Shown here piece by piece: positions 1-7,736 of a stretch of DNA of 14,938 nucleotides. Every line of letters begins with the position of its first letter. The stretch's first letter is position 1. The notes under the pieces are model-generated. The model was not told the origin of the DNA, made no database searches, and was given only the letters and a program-made list of their open reading frames with translations. The stretch is taken from the NCBI GenBank assembly GCA_030824835.1, contig JAPJRA010000030.1:1-14938 (forward strand). The letters run 5' to 3'. The stretch comes from Geminicoccaceae bacterium. GTDB lineage: Bacteria > Pseudomonadota > Alphaproteobacteria > Geminicoccales > Geminicoccaceae. The translations under genes and the position numbers were made by a program.

Positions 1-1
1 G

Positions 2-172
2 CTTGCCGACGGCGACGGTTCCGTGGTCATCACGGAGCCGTTTATCCCCGGCACCGAGCCCGGCCAGGATCGCTCGGCCGAACACGAGCCAGACGACCCC
101 AGCGCGGACCCGTTCGCCCGGCCGCGTCCGTCAATGCAAGTCGTACCGCCATCGTCGAACGGGATCTATTAG
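2..172 (+). CDS. mrcA: C-terminal tail of probable penicillin-binding protein 1A (partial)
   Basis: The reading frame is open from the window's left edge and ends at TAG, giving 56 residues. The tail is acidic and proline-rich (…TEPFIPGTEPG… …DPFARPRPSMQ…) and ends in NGIY. It contains no catalytic motif; the transglycosylase and transpeptidase domains would lie outside the window. The identification rests on two weak points: alphaproteobacterial class A PBPs often end in low-complexity acidic or proline-rich tails closing in Gly-hydrophobic-Tyr, and mrcA is very often the gene directly upstream of prfB in this class. PBP1A polymerises and crosslinks peptidoglycan at the outer face of the inner membrane. 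The gene stops 58 bp before the prfB start, so the two may be co-transcribed. The coding frame itself is likely real; the name is an inference from synteny. Confidence 0.55.
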   Translation, partial: LADGDGSVVITEPFIPGTEPGQDRSAEHEPDDPSADPFARPRPSMQVVPPSSNGIY

Positions 173-230
173 GTCCCGACGATCGCGGCAACCACTCCGG
201 ATCCACCGCTTCGTAACCAAAGGTATCGTC

Positions 231-1350
231 ATGCGCGCAGAAATCGCCAATCTGGCCAGCTTCATCAAGGAAGGCCTTCAGCTGCAGCGGAGGCATCTTT
301 GACTGGGATGACGCACTGCCGCGCCTCGATGAACTGAGCGCCCTCTCGGAGGACCCCAAGCTCTGGGAAGACCCTGAGAAGGCGCAGGCGATCATGGGTG
401 AGCGCAACCGGCTGGCGGCCGCGGTCGATCGCCAGCGCGCGCTCGAGCAGGGGCTCGCCGATGCGGTCGGGCTCGCGGAGCTGGCCGAGGAGGAGGGTGA
501 CGAGGCGACGCTGGATGAGGTTCAGCGTGATCTCGGCCGAATTAAGGAGCAGATCGACCGGCTGCAGCTGGAATCTATGCTGTCGGGCGAGGCCGACCAC
601 AACGACGCCTTCCTGCAGGTGGCCGCGGGCGCCGGCGGCACCGAGAGCCAGGACTGGGCCCAGATGCTGCTGCGCATGTACCTGCGCTGGGCCGAGCAGC
701 ACGGCTACAAGACCGAGTGGATCGAGGAAAGCGAGGGCGAAGAGGCAGGCATCAAGTCTGCTACGGTCAAGATCCTGGGGGAGAACGCCTATGGCTGGCT
801 GAAGACCGAGGCCGGCGTGCATCGGTTGGTGCGTATTTCGCCGTTCGACGGCAATGCCCGCCGGCACACCAGCTTTGCCTCCGTCACCGTCTCGCCGGTG
901 ATCGACGACAAGATCGAGATCGAGATCCTGGACAAGGACCTCAAGGTTGATACCTACCGAGCCTCGGGGGCCGGCGGTCAGCACGTCAACCGGACCGACT
1001 CGGCGGTGCGTCTGACCCATCTGCCGACGGGCATCGTCGCCGCCTGCCAGAACGACCGCTCGCAGCACCGCAATCGGGCGCAGGCGATGGATATGCTGCG
1101 TGCCAAGCTCTACGAGCTCGAACTGTCCAAGCGTCGCGCCGTCTCGGATGCCGCCGAGGCGCAGAAGATGGACACCACGTTCGGCTCGCAGATTCGCAAC
1201 TACGTCCTTCACCCCTACAAGATGGTCAAGGATCTGCGGACGGGCATCGAGAGCGGCAATCCGCTGGGCGTGCTCGACGGGGATCTGGACAAATTCCTGG
1301 AGGCTGCCCTGGCACAGGGAGCCGGCGATCGCCGGCCGGACGCGGACTAA
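231..1350 (+). CDS. prfB: Peptide chain release factor 2, with programmed +1 frameshift
   Basis: RF2 recognises UGA and UAA stop codons in the ribosome and triggers peptide release. Translation starts at ATG 231, with AAAGG seven bases upstream. It reads 23 codons up to CTT 297-299, meets an in-frame TGA at 300-302, and must slip +1 to continue at GAC 301. The full product is 372 residues, close to the 365 of E. coli RF2. Seen in the sequence: the stop-codon-reading tripeptide SPF at residues 203-205; the peptidyl-hydrolysis motif GGQ at 248-250 within [17 protein letters not shown]; the conserved [12 protein letters not shown] block; and an alpha-helical, acidic N-terminal domain. Regulation: when RF2 is scarce the ribosome pauses at the UGA and frameshifts, so RF2 controls its own synthesis. 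A naive single-frame caller would start the gene at 394 and lose about 54 residues. Identification is certain. Confidence 0.97.
289..303 (+). promoter_or_regulatory. RF2 programmed +1 frameshift site
   Basis: A Shine-Dalgarno-like GGAGG (289-293) is followed by three bases (CAT), then CTT (297-299), TGA (300-302) and C303. This has the same layout as the E. coli prfB site (AGGGGG, three bases, CUU UGA C). The internal SD pairs with 16S rRNA and stresses the ribosome, the P-site leucyl-tRNA slips from CUU to UUU, and the frame resumes at GAC. Both frames join exactly into one RF2 protein, so a sequencing error is unlikely. Confidence 0.95.
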
Positions 1351-1382
1351 GACGCGCTTTCACGAGGGTAACCCGGCCGTTG

Positions 1383-2294
1383 ATGGTGAGCGATACACGC
1401 GAAGCCAAAGCGAACGATGGCGGTCGGCAGGCCGCCATTACTACTTTTCTCCTGCGCCTGGCCCAGGCCGACACGCGGGGCCATTCGACCACTGATCCGA
1501 TGGCGGCACCGGCCCTGTGCGCCTTCGGTGCCCACACCCGCGAGCGCCTGGCGTCGGTCACCTTGCGGCGGGCAGCGCTGGTCCTGGTGCTCGAGGGCGG
1601 CAAGGAGCTTGTCGTATCCGGACGCCGCCTGCGGTTTGCCGCCGGGTCTGCCATTGCACTGCCCGCGGGCTGGCGCGGCGAGGTGGTGAACGACCCTGAC
1701 GACACGACCGGTGTGTACCGGGCCCTGTGCCTGGATTTTCCGGCCGAGCTGATCCTGCGCACCCACCGTGCCCACCCTCAGTGGGTGGGGCGCACGCTGC
1801 CGCTGGAGCGGCGCATGCGCGCCCGGCTCGATGCCGTGCTCGCCGGAGCCGTTCAGCATTTTGCCGAGGGCCTGGCGCTGCCCGATCTGCCGCCGCAGCT
1901 GCTGGAGCATCGGGCGATGGAGGTGCTGCTGGCCCTAGTCGCCCAGGGCGCCCTACCCCTGCAGCCGCATGCCGGCGCCGCCCTGGCCAGCGAGGCCGTC
2001 AGCCGGCTCGTGAGCTGGGATCCCGAGCGCGACTGGACAGCGGATGCGCTGGCGGCCGAGCTCGGCCTCAGCAATGCCACCCTGCGGCGGCGGCTGGCCG
2101 GCGAGGGCACCTCCCTGCGCCGGGTCCTGGCTGCCACCCGCATGACGTTGGCCGAGACCCTGATGCGGGACGATGCGCTGACGGTGCGCGAGGCGGCCCT
2201 GGCGACCGGCTATGCGTCGCCCTCACGGTTCGCCCGCCGATTCAAGGCCGAGCGGGGCGTGCTGCCTGCTAGCATTCGGTCCGAGGTCGATTGA
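1383..2294 (+). CDS. AraC-family transcriptional regulator
   Basis: This 303-residue protein has the AraC layout. An N-terminal region (about 40-125) reads like a small beta-barrel sensor (LRRAALVLVLEGGKELVVSG, then AIALPAGWRGEVV). The C-terminal two-helix-turn-helix DNA-binding domain spans about 205-300. The first HTH covers DWTADALAAELGLSNATLRRRLAGEG (about 217-242). The second includes the family signature TGYASPSRFARRFKAERG (275-292). Its ligand cannot be read from the sequence. The start is chosen at ATG 1383; a TTG at 1380 and GTG at 1386 are adjacent, and the only SD-like run (GAGGG, 1364-1368) is rather far. It lies 32 bp after prfB and 91 bp before an exported PEBP-like gene on the same strand. 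A tandem repeat covering its own stop codon suggests that downstream gene as its target (inference). Confidence 0.88.
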   Translation: MVSDTREAKANDGGRQAAITTFLLRLAQADTRGHSTTDPMAAPALCAFGAHTRERLASVTLRRAALVLVLEGGKELVVSGRRLRFAAGSAIALPAGWRGEVVNDPDDTTGVYRALCLDFPAELILRTHRAHPQWVGRTLPLERRMRARLDAVLAGAVQHFAEGLALPDLPPQLLEHRAMEVLLALVAQGALPLQPHAGAALASEAVSRLVSWDPERDWTADALAAELGLSNATLRRRLAGEGTSLRRVLAATRMTLAETLMRDDALTVREAALATGYASPSRFARRFKAERGVLPASIRSEVD

Positions 2295-2325
2295 GCGTTG
2301 CGGCGCCGGTGATGAGCGTTGCGGC
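2292..2325 (+). promoter_or_regulatory. Tandem 13-bp direct repeat, candidate AraC-type operator
   Basis: The sequence TGAGCGTTGCGGC occurs exactly twice, at 2292-2304 and 2313-2325. The start-to-start distance is 21 bp, two turns of the helix. AraC-family proteins typically contact two half-sites in direct orientation about 21 bp apart. The first copy overlaps the stop codon of the AraC-family gene, and both lie 60-95 bp upstream of the next gene's ATG. A binding role is inferred; the repeat itself is plain to see. Confidence 0.5.
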
Positions 2326-2358
2326 AAGGTCTGCGGCTCGACCGCACAGTTAGGGTTC

Positions 2359-2379
2359 CTCCAGACAATCGTACTGGAG
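2359..2379 (+). promoter_or_regulatory. Small inverted repeat enclosing the ribosome binding site
   Basis: CTCCAG (2359-2364) and CTGGAG (2374-2379) are perfect reverse complements separated by nine bases. The right arm contains the GGAG Shine-Dalgarno of the PEBP-like gene, six bases before its ATG. In RNA this six-pair hairpin would mask the SD, and such a stem could dampen translation. It might also be a protein-binding palindrome, or chance. Confidence 0.35.
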
Positions 2380-2385
2380 ATCCAC

Positions 2386-3075
2386 ATGAACCCGAGACTA
2401 CCGCGTGTCGTGGCCGCAATGGTGGTCATGACCGGAGCTACCGGCGCTATGGCTGCCCCGCCGCTCTCGGTGACCATCGACGATCTGACCGCCCATGGCG
2501 CCCTGCCGGACGCGGCCGCCTTCTGCAAGCCCGCGTCGGCCACCACCATGGCGCCCGGGTCAAACCAGAGCCTGGGTGTGCGCTGGTCGCCTGGACCGGG
2601 CGGTACCCGCTCCTACGCGCTGACCATGGTCGACCAGGACGTGCCGCAGGACCTGTCGGCCATGAACCGCACGGACCGAGAGATTGCCGCCGATGCACCG
2701 CGGATGACGTTCACGCATTGGGTAGTGACGGATATCCCGGCCGCCATGACCCATTTGCCTCCCGGTACGGACAGCCTGGGGCAAGCCAAGGGCGGCAAGC
2801 CGCTTGGCCAGACCGCCCACGGTGTGCGGGGCCAGAACGGCTATGCGGCCTTCCTCCAGGATGGTGCCTATGGCGGCTACGATGGTCCATGCCCTCCTTG
2901 GAACGATCAGGCGCTGCATCGTTACGTGGTGCGGGTCTATGCCCTTGATCTGGCGACGCTCGGCCTGAGCGGCCCCTTCACCCGCGAGGACATGGAGACG
3001 GCTATGGCGGGCCACGTGTTGGCCTCCGGCGATGCCAGCGGCACCTACACGCTGAACCCGAGCCTGCGCCGATGA
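2386..3075 (+). CDS. Exported YbhB/YbcL-type PEBP (Raf kinase inhibitor-like) protein
   Basis: The 229-residue product starts at ATG 2386 with GGAG six bases upstream. Residues 1-23 form a signal peptide (MNPRLPRVV, then a hydrophobic run and AMA before APP), so the protein is predicted periplasmic or secreted. The PEBP fold is marked by DQDVP (83-87, the DPDxP ligand-site motif with Gln for Pro), THWVVTDIPA (110-119) and GGYDGPCPPW…HRYVVRVYALD (163-188). The family binds phospholipid-like anions in eukaryotes; the bacterial role is poorly known, although these proteins are often exported. Two cysteines, 47 and 169, could pair in the periplasm. The gene follows the AraC-family regulator in the same direction and has a tandem repeat and a hairpin in its leader, so it is the natural candidate target of that regulator. 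Family assignment is firm; the biological role is unknown. Confidence 0.9.
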   Translation: MNPRLPRVVAAMVVMTGATGAMAAPPLSVTIDDLTAHGALPDAAAFCKPASATTMAPGSNQSLGVRWSPGPGGTRSYALTMVDQDVPQDLSAMNRTDREIAADAPRMTFTHWVVTDIPAAMTHLPPGTDSLGQAKGGKPLGQTAHGVRGQNGYAAFLQDGAYGGYDGPCPPWNDQALHRYVVRVYALDLATLGLSGPFTREDMETAMAGHVLASGDASGTYTLNPSLRR

Positions 3076-3159
3076 GCGGCGCCGATTGCCCATAGGGGCT
3101 TGTCCGATCCTGCCGGCCGGGCACATTGGCCCTGCACGCCACTTTCCACCGGAGCCGCC

Positions 3160-3979
<820 letters not shown>

Positions 3980-4008
<29 letters not shown>

Positions 4009-4756
4009 CCGGCGCGGGCACGGGAAACAGGTCGGCAATGCGCTCGGCGAGACACCGGTAGCTGGCATCGGTCATATGCAGGCCGTCCGGCCCGAGAAGG
4101 CTGGTCGGCGTGAACTGGCCGGACTCGACCCAATAATCCATGAGCCGGTGGCGAGGCAGCAGCACTGTCTTGGTGGCGTTGGCAACATCCACCAGCAGGG
4201 CCTCGACCCGCTCGATGGCCGCTTCCTGCACGGCCGAGTTCAACGGCTGGGGATCGAGCAACACGACGTCAGCCCCGGTCGCACGCAATCGTGTGATCCC
4301 ATCCTGGAGCCCGGCCCGTATTGCCGGAAGCGGTACTCCTAACAGTGCATCATTGGTGCCGACTTGCCAGATCACCAAGTCTGGCCGCAGTGGAAGGACC
4401 TCCCTGTCAATGCGGGCAAGATTGGCTGCGACGGTCTCGCCACCTATGCCGCGGTTGACAACCTCAATGCGCTCTGCGCGAAAGCGGTGGCGCAGCAGCT
4501 GCTCAAGCTGCGCCGGATAGGTGCGCTTGGGCGCGGTAGCGCCAATACCTGCCGTGCTGGACGAGCCCAGTGCGACGATGCGGACGGGCGATCCGGCATC
4601 GAGTTTCGTTGTGGTGCGCGTCAGCGCCGGAAATCCGCCCCAGATGGCCTTCGATGTTGAACAGGACAGCACCGCATGGCCGGTGCTGGTTCCAGCCATC
4701 GATAACATCGATGCGAGCAGAATCAGTTGGATCATACGGACCCTCAAGGTTGGCAT
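3980..4756 (-). CDS. Exported SGNH/GDSL-type esterase or acyl hydrolase
   Basis: The 258-residue protein carries the SGNH hydrolase blocks in order: block I ALGSSSTAG (62-70) with Ser66 as likely nucleophile; block II NRGIGGET (101-108) with an oxyanion Gly; block III GTND (133-136) with Asn135; and block V DGLH (224-227) with the Asp/His pair. Block I has Ser in place of the usual Asp of GDS, a known variation. An N-terminal hydrophobic stretch ending in GHA predicts a signal peptide and periplasmic location. Two starts are possible. ATG 4756 gives MPTLRVRM with the positive charge a signal peptide needs. ATG 4735 has a better SD (GAGGG) but an uncharged start. I prefer 4756 slightly. Family enzymes cleave or transfer acyl esters. 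Next door, divergent, is an OpgC-like acyltransferase, so glucan or glycan ester turnover is a reasonable guess. Its 3' end overlaps the MoxR gene by 29 bp. Confidence 0.88.
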
Positions 4757-4766
4757 GTCTCTTGCG

Positions 4767-4793
4767 GGAACTTCCAGAAGTCGATCCCGTTCC
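4767..4793. promoter_or_regulatory. Nested inverted repeats in the SGNH/opgC divergent promoter region
   Basis: The gap between the two divergent genes holds GGAAC (4767-4771) and GTTCC (4789-4793) as outer arms, and inside them the near-palindrome ACTTC-CA-GAAGT (4770-4781). Such symmetry between divergent genes is typical of a repressor or activator site, but the arms are only five bases. No convincing -35/-10 pair was found beside them. Low confidence as an operator. Confidence 0.25.
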
Positions 4794-4827
4794 AGCTTGG
4801 TAGCGGCGCGGTGGGGAGCATTAGGAA

Positions 4828-6021
4828 ATGGGTCGAATCAGTATACTGGATGGCCTCCGCGGCTGGTGCTTGGTCTTCATGATGGTAACGCATCTGCACA
4901 TCAATGGAGACTTTCTATTGGGTTATGCTCATTTCAACCAGCTCACCTTTGCTGACAGCGCGCAGGCGTTCATATTCCTGTCGGGCCTGCTGGTCGGCTT
5001 GGTCGGGGTAAAACAGTACCGCCGACAGGGCATTTCCCCGATGACCCGCCGGTATTGGGGGCGAGCGCTCGAGCTCTACGGCTGGCATTTGGGCCTGCTC
5101 GTGACGGTCATGACCCTGGTCTGGCTGGTGCCTGCAAGCTGGTTCGCCTGGCGTGATTGGCTGCAGCATCTGCTGGTAGCAGGCGACGCCTACGCGGGCG
5201 CCACCGCGGCCCTGCTTTATCAGCCCACCTATCTCGACATCTTGCCCCAATACATCCTCTATCTGCTGGCGGCCCCGCTTGCCATCTACATGGTAGCCCA
5301 CGGCAAATCGGGTTACGTGCTGGCCGGCAGCATCGGGCTTTGGCTGGGGGTCCAACTGGGGCTCGACGCGCCGTTGGCGACGTGGCTGCAGGAGGCCATC
5401 CGCCTGTCCGGTCAACATGTAACCTTCCGCGCGGCGTTCAACCCACTGGGTTGGCAGCTTCTGTTCGTAACCGGCCTGGTCATTGGCGGCATGCTCGTCC
5501 GTGGCGAAATCGACACGAATCGACTGCTGACACCGCGCCATGGCCTGCTCCTGCAGCTCGTTCTGGGCCTGCTCGCGCTGAGCATCGTGCTGCGGCTGGC
5601 GCTACCCTACCTGATTGCCGCCGACCCGGAATGGGCAGCGCGACTTCGCCCGTTCGAGGACCGCCAGGCACTGGCTCTCCTTCGTGTGAGCAGCTTCACG
5701 GGGCTGGCGTTCGTACTTGCCTGGGTGTTGGTCGTGGCCCCCACCAGCCGACAGCCTTGGCTGCAGATTGTCGGCACCAACGCGCATCGGCTTCTCGGTC
5801 ATCCCTGGTTCAGCATGCTAGGGCGGCATTCGCTGCCCGTGTTCGTATTCCATGTGGTGCTGATCTACCTCCTCAAGCTTGCCGACACGCATCTGGGTGG
5901 CATTGCGGATCCCTGGTACAGCCTGCTGGCGCTGGTTGCGATCGTGAGCCTGGGTGCGCCGGCGGCACTCCTCGATGCACGGCGGCGGCTCGCGGCATCC
6001 CCTGCGGGCAAGGCTTGCTAG
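4828..6021 (+). CDS. opgC: OpgC-type membrane acyltransferase (glucan succinyltransferase family)
   Basis: A 397-residue, strongly hydrophobic protein with about ten membrane segments. OpgC hallmarks are visible: the LDGLRGWCLVFMMVTHL opening (7-23), H35 and D43 before AQAFIFLSGLLVG (45-57), YQPTYLDILPQYILYLLAAPL (from 131), FNPLGWQLLFVTGL (204-217), and a late LGRHSLPVFVFHVVLIYLL segment. OpgC adds succinyl groups to osmoregulated periplasmic glucans, taking the donor from the cytoplasm and acting at the inner membrane's outer face. The ATG at 4828 is chosen because it gives the conserved N-terminus at once; a GGGGAG lies about nine bases upstream. No opgG or opgH is nearby; the divergent neighbour is an exported SGNH esterase, and both interrupt a MoxR/VWA pair. 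The acyl group and acceptor are not readable here; family membership is clear. Confidence 0.88.
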   Translation: MGRISILDGLRGWCLVFMMVTHLHINGDFLLGYAHFNQLTFADSAQAFIFLSGLLVGLVGVKQYRRQGISPMTRRYWGRALELYGWHLGLLVTVMTLVWLVPASWFAWRDWLQHLLVAGDAYAGATAALLYQPTYLDILPQYILYLLAAPLAIYMVAHGKSGYVLAGSIGLWLGVQLGLDAPLATWLQEAIRLSGQHVTFRAAFNPLGWQLLFVTGLVIGGMLVRGEIDTNRLLTPRHGLLLQLVLGLLALSIVLRLALPYLIAADPEWAARLRPFEDRQALALLRVSSFTGLAFVLAWVLVVAPTSRQPWLQIVGTNAHRLLGHPWFSMLGRHSLPVFVFHVVLIYLLKLADTHLGGIADPWYSLLALVAIVSLGAPAALLDARRRLAASPAGKAC

Positions 6022-6074
6022 GTTCGGCACCTGTCGTCAGAACAGACGGGTAAGCAACCGACGGACGGCCCGAA

Positions 6075-7247
6075 TTGCTGGTCGATTTCTTCTTCAAGCT
6101 ACGTGCCCATGGGTTGCCGGTGACTCTGCGCGAGCTGCTGGATCTGCTCGGTGCCCTGCGGGCGCGGGTGATTCATGGCTCGCTCGATAATTTTCACCAG
6201 TTGGCGCGGCTATGCCTAGTCAAGGACGAGGCGCACTACGACAAGTTCGATCTGGCGTTCCGAGATTTCTTCGACGGTGTGCAGAGCTTGGCCGAAGTGC
6301 TGGGCGAGATCCCTTACGAGTGGCTGCGCAAGGAGGCCGAACGGCTCCTCAGCGACGAGGAGAAGGCCAAGATCAGGAGCCTCGGTGGCTTCGAGGAGCT
6401 GATGAAGACCCTGGCCGAGCGCCTTGCGGCGCAGGAGAAGCGGCACCAGGGAGGCAATAAGATGATCGGGACCGCTGGCACCTCCCCGTTTGGCGCCTAT
6501 GGCTACAACCCCGAGGGCATTCGGATCGGGCAGGACCACAGCCGCCACCGTCGCGCGGTCAAGGTTTGGGATCAGCGGCAGTTCCGCAACTTGGCCGACG
6601 ATGTCGAGGTCGGAACCCGTAACCTCAAGATCGCGATGCGGAAGCTGCGCCACTTCGCCCGCACCGGCGCTGCCGACGAGCTCGACCTCGACGCCACGAT
6701 CCGTGGCACCGCGCGAAACGCCGGGCTGCTCGATCTCCAGCTGCGACCGGAACGGCACAATGCGGTCAAGGTGCTGATGTTCTTGGACATCGGCGGGTCG
6801 ATGGACGACCATGTGAAGCTGGTCGAGGAGCTGTTCTCAGCGGCCCGAAGCGAGTTCAAGCATTTGCAGTTCTACTATTTCCATAACTGCGTCTACGAAT
6901 GGGTCTGGCAGGACAATCGCCGTCGCTTCGACCAGCGGATCCCGACCCGGGAGCTGCTGCACACTTTTGGTGCCGACTACAAGGTGCTGTTCGTGGGCGA
7001 TGCCACGATGAGCCCATATGAGCTCGTCTATGCCGGTGGCGCCAACGAGCACTTCAACGAGGAGCCCGGCGTCAAATGGCTGGCGCGCGTCCGCGAGACC
7101 TGGCGCAAGGCGGTGTGGCTCAATCCGCAGCCGGAGGACTGGTGGGACGCCCACCAGTCGATCCAGATCGTGCGCCGACTGTTCGAGGGTCGGATGTTTC
7201 CGCTGACCCTTGCCGGTCTAGATGGCGCCATCAAGGAGCTGCGCTGA
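6075..7247 (+). CDS. CoxE-like von Willebrand factor A domain protein
   Basis: A 390-residue protein without signal peptide or membrane segment, so cytoplasmic. The N-terminal half is helical and charged (MLVDFFFKLRAHGLPVTLRELLDLL…). The C-terminal half is a VWA domain with the metal-site motif DIGGSMDDH (Asp238, Gly240, Ser242: DxGxS), followed by KVLFVGDATMSPYEL. This is the VWA_CoxE family, the partner of MoxR-type AAA+ ATPases. Its partner is presumably the ATPase at 3160. The only reasonable start is TTG 6075: the frame has a TAA at 6051-6053, no ATG lies between, and MLVDFFFKLR fits the family's usual beginning. A weak ribosome site and a rare start codon suggest modest expression. It lies 53 bp behind opgC on the same strand and may be transcribed with it. 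The target of the pair is unknown. Confidence 0.9.
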   Translation: MLVDFFFKLRAHGLPVTLRELLDLLGALRARVIHGSLDNFHQLARLCLVKDEAHYDKFDLAFRDFFDGVQSLAEVLGEIPYEWLRKEAERLLSDEEKAKIRSLGGFEELMKTLAERLAAQEKRHQGGNKMIGTAGTSPFGAYGYNPEGIRIGQDHSRHRRAVKVWDQRQFRNLADDVEVGTRNLKIAMRKLRHFARTGAADELDLDATIRGTARNAGLLDLQLRPERHNAVKVLMFLDIGGSMDDHVKLVEELFSAARSEFKHLQFYYFHNCVYEWVWQDNRRRFDQRIPTRELLHTFGADYKVLFVGDATMSPYELVYAGGANEHFNEEPGVKWLARVRETWRKAVWLNPQPEDWWDAHQSIQIVRRLFEGRMFPLTLAGLDGAIKELR

Positions 7248-7267
7248 GCCGGGCGTGGCTCAGGCGC
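7241..7267. terminator. Hairpin joining the stop codons of two convergent genes
   Basis: GCGCTGAGCC (7241-7250) and GGCTCAG-g-CGC (7257-7267) pair over ten positions with one bulged G and a six-base loop. The VWA gene's TGA (7245-7247) sits in the left arm and the SHOCT gene's stop (TCA on the plus strand, 7260-7262) in the right arm. A stem here could stop or stabilise transcripts from both sides. Neither side has the T-run of a Rho-independent terminator, so the terminator role is tentative. Confidence 0.4.
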
Positions 7268-7622
7268 CGTTGAGGATCTGTGTGCGCCGCGTCTGGTACT
7301 CCTGCGGCGTGATGTAACCACCGGCAGCCAGCGCATCGAGCTGCTTGAGCCTGGCCTCGATCGAGGCCGTGCTGGGCAGCGGCACATAGGCCGGCGCCGG
7401 CGTGTAGTAGACCGGTGCCGGCTCTTCGACATAGGTTGTCGAGGGAGCCTCGCTCTTGTGGCTGTAGTCCGACACGACCGTACCGAGCGCATAGCCGCCG
7501 AGGGCACCGCCGACCAATGGCGCCGCCCAGTCATTGTGGTGCGCCTGCGCTACGCCACCCGCCCCAAGCAGCCCTAAGCCCAACCCAAACACCGCCGCGG
7601 CCAGACCGAACTTCGAGACCAT
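7260..7622 (-). CDS. Exported SHOCT-domain protein of unknown function
   Basis: The 120-residue product has a signal peptide (MVSKFGLAAAVFGLGLGLLGAG…AQA, likely cleaved after residue 27). A glycine-rich segment follows (LVGGALGGYALGTVV, 36-50) that could be a glycine zipper or short membrane helix. Next comes a proline/tyrosine-rich linker (EEPAPVYYTPAPAYVPLP, 66-83). A C-terminal SHOCT domain (87-117: IEARLKQLDALAAGGYITPQEYQTRR) ends the protein. SHOCT is a short two-helix module thought to mediate oligomerisation or anchoring. The start ATG 7622 is preferred over the upstream ATGs at 7637 and 7700 because GGAGG lies nine bases before it and the signal peptide then starts at residue 1. It converges on the VWA gene with 12 bp between them and diverges from the exported protein to its right. 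Function unknown; envelope location inferred. Confidence 0.82.
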   Translation of the reverse strand: MVSKFGLAAAVFGLGLGLLGAGGVAQAHHNDWAAPLVGGALGGYALGTVVSDYSHKSEAPSTTYVEEPAPVYYTPAPAYVPLPSTASIEARLKQLDALAAGGYITPQEYQTRRTQILNGA

Positions 7623-7641
7623 CCAAGCAACCTCCATTGAT

Positions 7642-7659
7642 GCGCCGTCGAGCCGGCGC
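7642..7659. promoter_or_regulatory. 6-bp inverted repeat in a divergent intergenic region
   Basis: GCGCCG (7642-7647) and CGGCGC (7654-7659) flank a six-base spacer, 20 bp upstream of the SHOCT gene's start. It could be a protein-binding palindrome or a leader hairpin of the minus-strand transcript. GC-rich palindromes of this size also occur by chance in such DNA. Confidence 0.2.
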
Positions 7660-7663
7660 GGCT

Positions 7664-7693
7664 TTGGCATGCACTTGCGGCGTAACCTAGCAT
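7664..7693 (+). promoter_or_regulatory. Candidate sigma-70-type promoter
   Basis: TTGGCA (7664-7669, five of six to the -35 consensus) and TAGCAT (7688-7693, four of six to the -10) are separated by 18 bp and point to the exported-protein gene on the plus strand. Transcription would begin near 7700. That leaves a normal leader for ATG 7737 but almost none for the GTG at 7713. Judged by eye only. Confidence 0.35.
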
Positions 7694-7700
7694 CGGGCAA

Positions 7701-7736
7701 AGGAGGGAACCAGTGCGGCAGTCCGGGAGGGCGGAG
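7701..7736 (+). promoter_or_regulatory. Two strong Shine-Dalgarno sites in tandem
   Basis: AGGAGGG (7701-7707) stands five bases before GTG 7713. GGGAGG (7725-7730), with GGAG at 7733-7736, stands just before ATG 7737. Both starts are in the same frame and give the same protein with signal n-regions of different length. The second start yields the more typical signal peptide, so it is used for the gene here. Confidence 0.5.

Noticed and set aside
3..302. Separate 99-codon gene ending at the prfB UGA
   Set aside because: It is the zero frame of prfB extended backward through non-coding sequence. Only the part from ATG 231 is real, as the pre-shift segment of RF2.
265..1212. Long open frame on the minus strand opposite prfB
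   Set aside because: It mirrors the codon structure of the certain prfB gene; long antisense open frames are common in GC-rich DNA. No motif or ribosome site supports it.
3066..3087. Direct repeat GCGCCGAT (two copies, 14 bp apart) at the end of the PEBP gene
   Set aside because: Short, low-complexity GC sequence partly inside coding DNA; expected by chance.
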